A stretch of 40,203 nucleotides of DNA from positions 1 to 40,203 of the forward strand of contig JBOGXF010000114.1 in the NCBI GenBank assembly GCA_050694275.1. The letters are read 5' to 3'. The DNA is from JBOGXF01 sp050694275 (GTDB lineage: Bacteria > Actinomycetota > CADDZG01 > WHSQ01). This document shows, in pieces, positions 25,323 through 32,884 of the stretch. The position numbers were made by a program, and so were the translations under genes. The notes below the pieces were generated by a model. It had not been told where the DNA came from. It did not search any database and worked only from the letters and a program-made list of their open reading frames with translations. How positions within the stretch are numbered: position 1 is the stretch's first letter; each line of letters begins with the position of its first letter.

Positions 25323-27296
25323 ATGGCCGGGATTCGGATCGGGGTTGATGTCGGGGGGACTTTCACCGACCTCGTCGCGCTCGTCGACGGCGAGATCGTC
25401 ACCGCTAAGGTCCCATCGACCCCCCAAGATCAGTCCGAGGGCGTCATGGCATGCATCGCCGCGGCCGGCATCGAGCCGGGCGAGGTCGAGGTCTTCGCCC
25501 ACGGCATGACCGTCGCCACGAACGCCCTGCTCGAGCGCAAGGGGGCTCGCACCGCGCTCGTCACGACCCAGGGCTTCCGCGACGTCGTCGAGATCGGGCG
25601 CCAGAACCGGGCCTCGCTGTACGACCTCACCAAGCATCACCCGCCGCCTTTGGTCGAGCGCGATCTCCGCTTCACGGTGAGTGAACGCATGGGACCCGAC
25701 GGCGAGATCGAGCGGCTCGACAAGGATGACCTCGACGAAACAATCGAGAAGCTCAGGCAGGCCGGCGTCGAGTCGGTCGCGATCTGCCTCCTGTTCGGGT
25801 TCATGCACCCGGAGCATGAGCGCAGGATCGGCGACGCCGTTCGCAAGGCCCTCCCGGACACGCACGTCTCTCTGTCGAGCGAGGTCGTGCCCGAGTTCCG
25901 CGAGTACGAGCGCTTCGCCACGACTATCGCCGATGCCTACCTCGGCCCCCGGCTCGCGTCCTACCTCGAGAACCTCGCGCGCAAGGCCGCCGACGCAGGC
26001 CTGCCGACCCCGCTCGTGATGCAGTCGTCGGGGGGCGTGATCGACGCAGAGGCCGCGGCGACCCGCGCCGCCGCATGCCTCCTGTCGGGCCCCGCCGGGG
26101 GAGTGGTCGGCGCGGCCCACGTCGCGCGCGCAGCAGGCTTCGACAGCGTCCTGACGTTTGACATGGGCGGCACCAGCACCGACGTCGCTCCCGTCGTCGA
26201 CGGGCGCGTCCAGACCACCACCGAGGAAGTCGTCGCCGGCGTGCCGATCAAGCTCCCGATGGTCGACGTCCACACCGTGAGCGCGGGCGGCGGGTCGATC
26301 GCGTGGGTCGACGAGGGCGGTGCGCTGCGGGCCGGCCCCCACTCGGCCGGAGCCGATCCCGGCCCGGCGGCATACGGCAAGGGCGGCACCGACGTCACCG
26401 TGACCGACGCCAACCTCGTCCTCGGCTACCTCGCCGACGGCGCGACGCTCGGAGGCGAGGTCGTCCTGCGCCGCCATCTCGCCGAGCGGGCGCTGCAGGA
26501 GCTCGGCGAGAGGCTCGACATGGACGCGGTGACCGCGGCGTGCGGCGTGATCGAAGTCGCCAATGCCGAGATGGCGCGCGCCCTCAGGGTGATCAGCGTC
26601 GAGCGCGGTCTGGACCCGCGCGAGTTCGCACTCGTCTCGTTCGGCGGCGCAGGGCCGATGCACGCGTGCGCGCTCGCCGAAGAGCTCGGCATGACCCGCA
26701 TCCTGGTGCCGCAGGCGAGCGGGATGCTGAGCGCCCTCGGGCTCGTCGCGTCCGACATCCGGCGCGACTACGTCAGGCCGCTTCTGTCCGCGCTCGACGA
26801 CGTCCGGGACGAGGACGTTGATGCCGCGTTCGCCGAGATCGAATCGGCCGCGGCAAACGATCTAGAGGGCCCCCGGCTCGAGCGCCGCGCCGACCTCCGC
26901 TACCGCAACCAGGCCTACGAGGTCACGGTCGACGCCGACGAGCTCACGGGCCTCGCACACCGCTTCCATGCGGCCCACGAGCGCAGCTACGGCTACCACA
27001 TGTCAGACGAGCCGGTCGAGCTCACAAGCGTGCGCGTCGTCGCCACGATCGCGGTGCCCAAGCCCGCGCTTCAGTCCCGCCGCGCCGCCGAGCCACGACC
27101 GGCGCGCACCCAGAAGGCCTACTTCGACGGCGAGTGGGTCGAGGTCGACGTCCACGACGGCTCGGCGCTCCACAAGGAAATCGAAATAAGCGGCCCGGCG
27201 ATCGTCGAGCTCGACGGCGCGACGTGCGTCGTGCGGCCCGGGTGGAGCGGGACGCTCGACGCGACCGGCACCCTCGTGCTGGAGGCAAGGTCATGA
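25323..27296 (+). CDS. Hydantoinase/oxoprolinase family protein, HyuA-like subunit
   Basis: A 657-residue protein of the HyuA family, usual length. The N-terminal ATP-binding part has IRIGVDVGGTFTDLVAL; the central hydantoinase_A domain has QSSGGVIDAEAA, LLSGPAGGVVGAAHVA, FDMGGTSTDVAPV and GGGSIAWVDEGGALRAGPHSAGADPGPAAYG. These are actin-like phosphate-binding motifs: the family couples ATP hydrolysis to opening a lactam or hydantoin ring, or to carboxylation in acetone carboxylase. The exact substrate cannot be read from the sequence. ATG 25323 has only a distant AAGGTG. The HyuB partner begins in the stop codon (ATGA), so the two make one complex. Confidence 0.93.
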   Translation: MAGIRIGVDVGGTFTDLVALVDGEIVTAKVPSTPQDQSEGVMACIAAAGIEPGEVEVFAHGMTVATNALLERKGARTALVTTQGFRDVVEIGRQNRASLYDLTKHHPPPLVERDLRFTVSERMGPDGEIERLDKDDLDETIEKLRQAGVESVAICLLFGFMHPEHERRIGDAVRKALPDTHVSLSSEVVPEFREYERFATTIADAYLGPRLASYLENLARKAADAGLPTPLVMQSSGGVIDAEAAATRAAACLLSGPAGGVVGAAHVARAAGFDSVLTFDMGGTSTDVAPVVDGRVQTTTEEVVAGVPIKLPMVDVHTVSAGGGSIAWVDEGGALRAGPHSAGADPGPAAYGKGGTDVTVTDANLVLGYLADGATLGGEVVLRRHLAERALQELGERLDMDAVTAACGVIEVANAEMARALRVISVERGLDPREFALVSFGGAGPMHACALAEELGMTRILVPQASGMLSALGLVASDIRRDYVRPLLSALDDVRDEDVDAAFAEIESAAANDLEGPRLERRADLRYRNQAYEVTVDADELTGLAHRFHAAHERSYGYHMSDEPVELTSVRVVATIAVPKPALQSRRAAEPRPARTQKAYFDGEWVEVDVHDGSALHKEIEISGPAIVELDGATCVVRPGWSGTLDATGTLVLEARS

Positions 27297-28813
27297 CCCG
27301 CCTCGATCCCGTCACCCTCTCGGTGCTCCAGAGCGCGCTGTCCGGCATCGCCGAGGAGATGGGGACGCTCCTCATCCGCGCGTCGTACTCGTCGAACATC
27401 AAGGAGCGGCGCGATTGCTCGACCGCGCTGTTCGACGCCAAGGGGCGGATGGTCGCGCAGGCCGAGCACATCCCCGTCCACCTCGGGGCGATGCCCGAGG
27501 CGGTCGCCGCGGTCATGGACAAGGACCCGCGCCCGGGCGATGTGTTCGCGATCAACGACCCGTACTCGGGCGGGACCCACCTGCCCGACATCACACTCGT
27601 GTCCCCGATGGCCTACGAGTCCGACATCGTCGGCTACGCGGTCACCCGCGCCCACCACTCCGACGTCGGCGGGATGAGGCCGGGATCGATGCCGAGTGAC
27701 TCGACCGAGATCTACCAGGAGGGCCTCGTCCTGCCGCCGGTGCGTCTCGTCGCCGGGGGCGACCACGTCACCGACGCCCTCGGCATCATCCTCGCCAACT
27801 CGCGCACGCCGGAGATGCGCCGCGGCGACCTGCGCGCCCAGATCGGCGCCAACATCCTCGGCGAGCGCCGCCTCGCCGAGCTCATGGACCGTCGCGGCCC
27901 CGACACGGCCCTCGCGGCGTTCGACGAGGTCCTCGCCTACGCCGAGCGCCTCACGCGCGACGCCCTCGCCGCGCTCCCGGACGGCACCTACCGGGCGGAA
28001 GACGTCATGGAGGGCGACGGGGTGGTCGACGACGACATCCCGATCGCGGTCGCGGTCACCGTCGACGGCGACGCGCTCGAGATCGACTTCGCCGGGACGT
28101 CCGACGCGGTCGCGGGCAACGTCAACTGCCCGCTCGCGGTGACCCGGTCGGCGTGCTTCTTCGCGCTCCGGGTCCTGCTTCCGAGCGACGTCCCGGCCAA
28201 CGGCGGCGCCCACGCGCCGGTGACCATCCAGGCGCCGCTGGGGAGCCTCGTCAACGCGCGGCCCCCGGCCGCGGTCGTCGCCGGCAACGTCGAGACGAGC
28301 CAGCGCATCGCCGACACCGTGCTGCTCGCGCTGTCGCAGGCGACCGACCTGCCGGCGCAGGGCCAGGGGACGATGAACAACGTCGTCATCGGGGGCGCGG
28401 GGTGGACCTACTACGAGACCATCGGCGGAGGACAGGGCGCGAGCAGCAAGGGCCCCGGCCCGTCCGGAGTGCACGTCGGCATGAGCAACACGCTCAACAC
28501 CCCGATCGAGGCGCTCGAACTCGAATTCCCCCTCCGCATCGAGCGCTACGAGCTGCTCGACGGCTCCGGGGGAGCTGGCCGGCACCGCGGAGGCGACGGC
28601 ATCGCACGGACGGTGCGGGTGCTCGAGGCCGCGCACCTGTCGCTGTTGACCGACCGACGCCGCCACCGCCCCCGCGGCGCAGGAGAGGGAGAGCCGGGCA
28701 GACCCGGGCGAAACCTACTCAACGAAGAAGAACTCCCGGCCAAGGTGAGCCGATCGATCAACGCGGACGACGTTGTCACGATCGAAACGCCCGGAGGCGG
28801 AGGCCGGGCGTAG
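27293..28813 (+). CDS. Hydantoinase/oxoprolinase family protein, HyuB-like subunit
   Basis: A 506-residue partner of the upstream HyuA-like protein, starting MTRLDPVTLSVLQSALSGIA at ATG 27293 with GGAGGCAAGG upstream. Family marks: RDCSTALFDAKGRMVAQAEH, IPVHLGAMPEAV, NDPYSGGTHLPDITLVSP, and the C-terminal GSGGAGRHRGGDGIARTVR ending IETPGGGGRA, which is near-universal. It provides the other part of the active site in N-methylhydantoinase, 5-oxoprolinase and acetone-carboxylase-type enzymes. It is slightly short for the family but not truncated. Codon use is extremely GC-rich, which creates long false frames on the other strand. Confidence 0.93.
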   Translation: MTRLDPVTLSVLQSALSGIAEEMGTLLIRASYSSNIKERRDCSTALFDAKGRMVAQAEHIPVHLGAMPEAVAAVMDKDPRPGDVFAINDPYSGGTHLPDITLVSPMAYESDIVGYAVTRAHHSDVGGMRPGSMPSDSTEIYQEGLVLPPVRLVAGGDHVTDALGIILANSRTPEMRRGDLRAQIGANILGERRLAELMDRRGPDTALAAFDEVLAYAERLTRDALAALPDGTYRAEDVMEGDGVVDDDIPIAVAVTVDGDALEIDFAGTSDAVAGNVNCPLAVTRSACFFALRVLLPSDVPANGGAHAPVTIQAPLGSLVNARPPAAVVAGNVETSQRIADTVLLALSQATDLPAQGQGTMNNVVIGGAGWTYYETIGGGQGASSKGPGPSGVHVGMSNTLNTPIEALELEFPLRIERYELLDGSGGAGRHRGGDGIARTVRVLEAAHLSLLTDRRRHRPRGAGEGEPGRPGRNLLNEEELPAKVSRSINADDVVTIETPGGGGRA

Positions 28814-28816
28814 CGA

Positions 28817-29356
28817 TCAATTTCCCTCGTGCAAGACGACGACGCTCAACGAACCCCACCGATCCCCATAAAGGAGATCTGCGACTTGCGAGCTTTTCAC
28901 CTGAAGGATTGCCGATGTGGGTCCATCAGGCGTGACCGGGGGAACCAGACGCTCAAGTATCACTTCGTCCAGGAGGCGCTGGATCTTGGGGGTGCGGGTT
29001 AGCGGTCGATCCCAGGCGACCCAGACCTCCAGTCGCGTGCCCGGCACCGCATCCGCCGGAAGCCCCGAGATCTCGCTTGTCGAGAGGGCATAGGTGCGTG
29101 TGTTGGGCGCGGCTGAGGCTTGAGGATGCGCGTCGGAGTGCGGCAGCGGGTTCTCGGCAGGAACCTCCAATTGTGGAGTGGAGGCGGGGGATTGGAAGAG
29201 GTTCGAAGCGACCAAACCCATCCCCAACACGGCGGCTGCTAAGAGGGTCAGTCGGACCACACGCGCGCTCATCCTGTGGGATCGCCGCTCGTCGGTTTCC
29301 GGCCGCGCTCCCGGTGACCAGTCCGAGCGGAGACCCACAGGACGTTCTTCATGCAT
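28817..29356 (-). CDS. Single-pass membrane protein, weakly CpaB/RcpC-like
   Basis: A 179-residue reading frame starting MHEERPVGL at ATG 29356, overlapping the LysM gene end by 8 bp. ATG 29272 (MSARVV) is an alternative start just before the membrane helix (about residues 31-49 in the long form). The external part has SEISGLPADAVPGTRLEVWV, and ILQVKSSQVADLLYG with SLSVVVLHEG at the end, which is similar in order to the RcpC-type C-terminal domain of CpaB (PGDRVDV, then valve-like repeats). This resemblance is weak. The convergent hyuB stop is only 3 bp away. With the LysM gene it forms a two-gene operon on the edge of the Tad locus and may assist the pilus. Confidence 0.62.
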   Translation of the reverse strand: MHEERPVGLRSDWSPGARPETDERRSHRMSARVVRLTLLAAAVLGMGLVASNLFQSPASTPQLEVPAENPLPHSDAHPQASAAPNTRTYALSTSEISGLPADAVPGTRLEVWVAWDRPLTRTPKIQRLLDEVILERLVPPVTPDGPTSAILQVKSSQVADLLYGDRWGSLSVVVLHEGN

Positions 29357-29999
29357 CGCACTCGTCCGGAAGCCGTAGCACTTGGCCGGGACGGATAAGG
29401 TTCGGATCCGGAACCTCGGCGCGATTGGCGCGGTGAATCTTGGGCCAGTAGCGGGCGATGCGCCGAGAGTCGTCGGTCGCAAGAGCGCGGGCCGCTATCC
29501 CCCACAACGTGTCGCCGGGGACGACGGTATGGGTGCGGCAAGACTTGCCCGCGCGGGGAAAGAGGCGGTCGTGCGCGTGTTCGTGGCGGTGGGCGCTTTT
29601 GACACTTTGACCAGAGGTGGCTTCGCCGCGCGCTGTTGTCAAAGTGCCGAAATGAATCGCCGGGTGCGACGATGGCAGGCGGGCCCCTTCCCGAGCGAGA
29701 GGGCGAGGAGGGGGAGACCCTCCCGCCCGGGACCAGGGGGGCCTGTGGGTCCGAGACTGCGGGAGATCCAAGAACCTGCTCGATGCGTGGGCCTCGGAGG
29801 GGGTGAGGGCAAGCGCCACGCCCAAGAAAGGCAGAGTTCGAGGAAGGAGGGGAGAGACCCGGAGCCTCGGTCGCCGCCGTCGGCGAATGCGCACGCGGAG
29901 CGCCGCCAGAAGACAGCCATAGGCGCCGGAAACGACTCCGACCGCAACCAGCAGAGAATCGAGCTCAGATCCGGGGGAGAGAAGTGCCTCTTGTGCCAT
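29349..29999 (-). CDS. Membrane protein with C-terminal LysM domain
   Basis: A 216-residue protein starting at ATG 29999, chosen because GGGAGG lies 7 bp upstream; the frame also opens at ATG 30014 and TTG 30032. Two hydrophobic segments occur at about 13-33 and 51-68, separated by an Arg-rich loop. A Pro/Arg/Ser-rich region follows, then a LysM domain (about 156-211: THTVVPGDTLWGIAARAL, VPDPNLIRPGQVLRLP), which binds the glycan of peptidoglycan. LysM membrane proteins of this form are often next to actinobacterial Tad loci, sometimes fused to BTAD regulators, though no BTAD part is present here. It has a strong own promoter. Confidence 0.85.
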   Translation of the reverse strand: MAQEALLSPGSELDSLLVAVGVVSGAYGCLLAALRVRIRRRRRPRLRVSPLLPRTLPFLGVALALTPSEAHASSRFLDLPQSRTHRPPWSRAGGSPPPRPLAREGARLPSSHPAIHFGTLTTARGEATSGQSVKSAHRHEHAHDRLFPRAGKSCRTHTVVPGDTLWGIAARALATDDSRRIARYWPKIHRANRAEVPDPNLIRPGQVLRLPDECDA

Positions 30000-30044
30000 C
30001 CATTTGCCTCCCATAGCGTGTACTTGCGTCAACTAGCCTCATTA

Positions 30045-30073
30045 TGTATATTATTACCTTGAGTGGGTGTCAA
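30045..30073 (-). promoter_or_regulatory. Sigma-70-type promoter of the LysM operon
   Basis: On the minus strand TTGACA (30073-30068), 17 bases, TATACA (30050-30045). The -35 is perfect, the spacing is ideal, and the region is AT-rich in an otherwise GC-rich window. Transcription would start near 30038, about 38 bases before the ATG. An inverted repeat AGTGGG/CCCACT (30062-30067 and 30088-30095 area) flanks the -35 and could be an operator. Confidence 0.7.
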
Positions 30074-30150
30074 GGAAGTTTTTTCCCACTTTTGCCATCT
30101 TTGGGGCGGTATGGGAGATTTGAGCACCGCCCCGGCCGGCAGGAGGAACG

Positions 30151-30660
30151 ATGGCGGATTCGGGCGTCGATCGGCTGCTCGCGTCACTCGACGTGGCATT
30201 CGACGCGGCGGTCGCCAGGGAGGAAGACGAGGCCGCCTCGGACCTCGCTTACAGCCTGTTAGAGGACCTCTCGCTCGCCGAAGCCTTGCCCAGAATGGGG
30301 CCGCTCGCGGCCGTTTTGCCCGGTGGCGTCTCGCTCGCTGTATCAGTGGTAGGGCGGGACTACGTGGCCGCGGGCTCGCCTCCAATCCTCATCCCCGTCA
30401 CGGGGGCGCTCCTGATGACGTCGGGGGAGTCGGATCCGGAAGTCACGTCGGAGGATCTGCTGGGGGCGCTTCGTCGCCTGGCGCGCGCCGGTCAAATCGT
30501 GAGGGTCAGTTCCGCCGGCGTGGAATCGGTCGGCCGCCTGCGCCGGGCCGCCGTGGACCACATCCTCATCGAGGGCGCAACTGGTAGTGCCGCCGTGGTC
30601 GGAATCGAGGCCGTTACTGCGGTCGCGCTCGTTTCGGAGGGGTCGGTAGATGCTCCTTAG
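30151..30660 (+). CDS. Unknown protein upstream of the Tad operon
   Basis: A 169-residue protein (MADSGVDRLLASLDVAFDAA) with AGGAGG 5 bp before ATG 30151, so it is well supported as a gene. The N-terminal half is helical and acidic (AREEDEAASDLAYSLLEDL); the middle has ILIPVTGALLMTSGES, and the C-terminal half includes VGRLRRAAVDHILIEGATG with a hydrophobic strand-like end. No signal peptide, clear membrane helix or known motif is visible. It is divergent from the LysM operon over a shared AT-rich region and its 3' end overlaps the convergent HTH gene by 47 bp, giving antisense potential. I give no function; position suggests a Tad-locus accessory protein. Confidence 0.75.
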   Translation: MADSGVDRLLASLDVAFDAAVAREEDEAASDLAYSLLEDLSLAEALPRMGPLAAVLPGGVSLAVSVVGRDYVAAGSPPILIPVTGALLMTSGESDPEVTSEDLLGALRRLARAGQIVRVSSAGVESVGRLRRAAVDHILIEGATGSAAVVGIEAVTAVALVSEGSVDAP

Positions 30661-30895
30661 TCGCCGCGCTCGTGCGCTCGTGAAGACGATCGATGTATGC
30701 ATCGAGTCGCTCTCGATCGACCCTCCAGATCCCGCGTCCTCCGATCTTGATGGCCGGCAACTCACCCGACCGAACAAGCGCGTAGACCTGCGACACGCTG
30801 ATATTGAGATAGGTCGCTACATCGGCGAGGGTGAGAAACCGGGACTCGGTGACGGCCCGGTGAGCACTCTCGCCGCGGGACTCTTGGTCGCTCAT
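30614..30895 (-). CDS. Excisionase-family helix-turn-helix DNA-binding protein
   Basis: A 93-residue protein starting MSDQESRGESAHRAV at ATG 30895 (GTG 30901 is possible). The single domain is a MerR-like winged helix of the excisionase type: FLTLADVATYLNISVSQVYALVRSGELPAIKIGGRGIWRVDRERLDAYID. The wording is the widely conserved actinobacterial form of this family, of which BldC is a distant relative. It should bind DNA and may regulate the neighbouring Tad genes or the divergent unit. It has no phage integrase nearby, so excision of a prophage is unlikely. It is convergent with the unknown gene (47-bp overlap) and divergent from cpaB across about 100 bp. Confidence 0.88.
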   Translation of the reverse strand: MSDQESRGESAHRAVTESRFLTLADVATYLNISVSQVYALVRSGELPAIKIGGRGIWRVDRERLDAYIDRLHERTSAATKEHLPTPPKRARPQ

Positions 30896-30916
30896 AGGCA
30901 CAATCTACCATCTCAA

Positions 30917-30940
30917 GGGGACAGATGCCTCTGTTTCCCC
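30917..30940. other. Imperfect hairpin between the HTH gene and cpaB
   Basis: GGGGACAGA and TCTGTTTCCCC pair over 9 bp with a two-base bulge and a four-base loop. It sits in the 103-bp divergent region upstream of both the HTH gene and the Tad operon, so it is a possible operator or leader structure. No clear -35/-10 for the Tad operon is seen. Confidence 0.3.
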
Positions 30941-30998
30941 CCGTTTACCCTCGTTGGATTCTGGTTGACCCAGGTGGAGTACGAAGGAGGCGCGCTCC

Positions 30999-31676
30999 AT
31001 GGACGTCTCTGAGGCGAGGCGTGTCGAGACCCCGAGGTGGATAAACGCCCGAAGTGTCCTGGGGCTCCTGCTATTCGTCGGCGCGGTGCTTGCCGGGCAG
31101 CGCGTGATCGCGGCATCCGACCAGACCATCGCGGTGTGGGTCGCGGCGCGGCCTCTCGCCGGCAACAGCGCGGTTACGCGGGACGACCTGAGTCTCGCCC
31201 AGGTGCGACTTCCGCCGGAGTTGCTATCGCATTACGCCCTGGGGTCCCGCTCTCTCGAGGGTGCAGTTCTCACTCGACCGGCGCGCGCCGGCGAGCTGAT
31301 CGCGGCCGACTGGATCTCCGACGGTCCCGGGGCGCATGCCGGACGGGTCATGACGATTCCCATGACGTCCGAGCATTCCGTGACGGGCTCGGTGGGAACT
31401 GGGGACCGGATCGATGTCCTGGCCACATTCGACCCAGAAGGCCAAGAGGCGCGAACCGTGCTGATTGCTAGGGGGCTTGAGGTGGTCGATGTGATCTCGG
31501 CGGGAGGGCTGGTGGTGGGGGAGGAATCCATCGTTGGGATCACGGTTGCACTGACGCCGAAGGATGCGGTCCGTCTCGCATTCGCTATTAGAACCGCGCA
31601 CATAGACATCGCGCGGGTGGTCGGCTCGTCTGAAGAGCTTGGCCCTGGGACGGCGCGGGCGAGCGATTTCCCGTGA
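30999..31676 (+). CDS. cpaB: Flp pilus assembly protein CpaB/RcpC (SAF domain)
   Basis: A 225-residue protein starting MDVSEARRVETPRW at ATG 30999 with AAGGAGG upstream. A membrane helix (about residues 20-38) leads to an extracytoplasmic SAF domain (IAVWVAARPLAGNSAVTRDDL, LTRPARAGELI), and then an RcpC-type domain with GSVGTGDRIDVLATFDPEG and VALTPKDAVRLAFAI. CpaB is a periplasmic or cell-wall-facing Tad component; with no secretin in monoderms its partner is probably the wall or other assembly proteins. It heads the tightly packed operon cpaB-cpaE-cpaF-tadB-tadC and is 1 bp from cpaE. Confidence 0.87.
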   Translation: MDVSEARRVETPRWINARSVLGLLLFVGAVLAGQRVIAASDQTIAVWVAARPLAGNSAVTRDDLSLAQVRLPPELLSHYALGSRSLEGAVLTRPARAGELIAADWISDGPGAHAGRVMTIPMTSEHSVTGSVGTGDRIDVLATFDPEGQEARTVLIARGLEVVDVISAGGLVVGEESIVGITVALTPKDAVRLAFAIRTAHIDIARVVGSSEELGPGTARASDFP

Positions 31677-32884
31677 TGCCCATCCGACTTGCGACCCTGT
31701 CAGGAGATCCTGAGCGCGAGCCGCGTCTCGCCGCGCAGCTGCACGCGCGCCGCGACGTGAAGCTGGTGCTGCGCTGTGTCGATCGTGTCGAGTTGCTGGC
31801 CGCTATCCGCGGCGGAGAACTCGACGCGCTTGTCTCCGTCGGAGGCGCTCCGTGGTTCGATCGAGAGGCGGCTGCAGAGGCATCCAATGCAGCGATCCGC
31901 TTGGTCGCGCTAACGGACGACCACAGGGAAGCCGAGCGGCTGTCGGCCTTCGGAGCAGTGGTGCTCATGCCGGATGCGACGCCGACAGAGGTGATCGAGA
32001 CCTGTCGAACATCACAGATAGCCGTCCCCACCGCCGCTCTCAATGGACAGCCCGCAGGAAGCAGTGGGCGCGTGATCGGAGTGTGGGGCCCGAAAGGATC
32101 CCCGGGGCGAACGAGCATCGCCATCGAGATCGGCGTTCAGTTCGGACTCGACCAAGGAGATGCCCTCCTCGTCGATGCCGATACCTACGGAGGTGACATC
32201 CTGCAGCGTGTCGGGATTACTGAGGAGCTACCGACGATCGTTTGGGCCAGTCGCATGGCGGCCAAAGATGAACTCACTGCCGGAACGCTCTTCACGCAGC
32301 TCCGTAGAGTGGGCGAACGCGGACCGGTTGTCTTGCCCGGACTTCCTCGCTCGGAATTATGGCCGGAGCTGTCCGAATACGGCTGGAGGCAGTTGCTGCA
32401 GGTTGTTCGCGCGCTCTTCAAGCACACCGTCTTCGACGTGGGTTTCTGCCTCGAATCCGATCCGGCTCCATACCCGGGCCCGTCCGAGGGACGAAACCGC
32501 ATCAGTCGCATAACGATCAGAGAGGCCGACCAGGTCGTCGCGGTGTGCCGAGCGGATCCGGTGGGGATAAAGCATTTCCTGTGGTCGTTCGACGATCTGC
32601 GCGCCTTGATCGACGCAGACCGCGTGCTGATAGTTGCGAATCGGGTCGCCCCCCACTCGGAGCGGGAAGTCGGAGAGCTCCTACGCCGGCACCTGGGAAA
32701 GCGTCCGGTGGCCTATGTTCCCAATCGCCCGACCGAGTTCGGCCGCTCGGTCTTCTCGGGGATCCCCTTGGGAGAGTCGGGGACGGGTTCAGATGTATCC
32801 GCTGCCGTGCGGGCCGTTGCCGCCGCACTCGGGGGCAAGGTGAGGACGCGCGGTCTGCTCACTACCTTGGGCGGAAGGAAGTGA
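31676..32884 (+). CDS. cpaE: CpaE/TadZ-like ParA-family localisation ATPase
   Basis: A 402-residue protein starting at ATG 31676 within the previous stop (TGATG; GTG 31673 is an alternative). The first 120 residues look like an atypical receiver domain (LVALTDDHREAERLSAFGAV). The ParA/MinD-like part begins VIGVWGPKGSPGRTSIAIEI, the deviant Walker A (K140-x4-R145-T-S147), then ALLVDADTYGGDILQRVG as the Walker A' region. The signature Lys K140 is present but the usual second Lys is Arg (R145), so ATP hydrolysis may be weak. TadZ/CpaE place the Tad secretion system at a cell position. The CpaF gene starts in its stop codon. Confidence 0.88.
   Translation: MPIRLATLSGDPEREPRLAAQLHARRDVKLVLRCVDRVELLAAIRGGELDALVSVGGAPWFDREAAAEASNAAIRLVALTDDHREAERLSAFGAVVLMPDATPTEVIETCRTSQIAVPTAALNGQPAGSSGRVIGVWGPKGSPGRTSIAIEIGVQFGLDQGDALLVDADTYGGDILQRVGITEELPTIVWASRMAAKDELTAGTLFTQLRRVGERGPVVLPGLPRSELWPELSEYGWRQLLQVVRALFKHTVFDVGFCLESDPAPYPGPSEGRNRISRITIREADQVVAVCRADPVGIKHFLWSFDDLRALIDADRVLIVANRVAPHSEREVGELLRRHLGKRPVAYVPNRPTEFGRSVFSGIPLGESGTGSDVSAAVRAVAAALGGKVRTRGLLTTLGGRK

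Noticed and set aside
25221..26663. 480-codon minus-strand frame inside hyuA
   Set aside because: Antisense to a clear HyuA gene; no recognisable domain.
27119..28666. 515-codon minus-strand frame inside hyuB
   Set aside because: Mirror of extremely GC-rich hyuB coding sequence; composition is Arg/Val/Asp-rich with no motif.
30080..30086. T-run in AAGTTTTTTCCCAC as intrinsic terminator
   Set aside because: No stable GC stem immediately precedes it on the plus strand; it fits better as part of the divergent promoter region.
30614..30895. Prophage excisionase
   Set aside because: No integrase, phage gene or attachment repeat nearby; the sequence matches the chromosomal actinobacterial HTH family.
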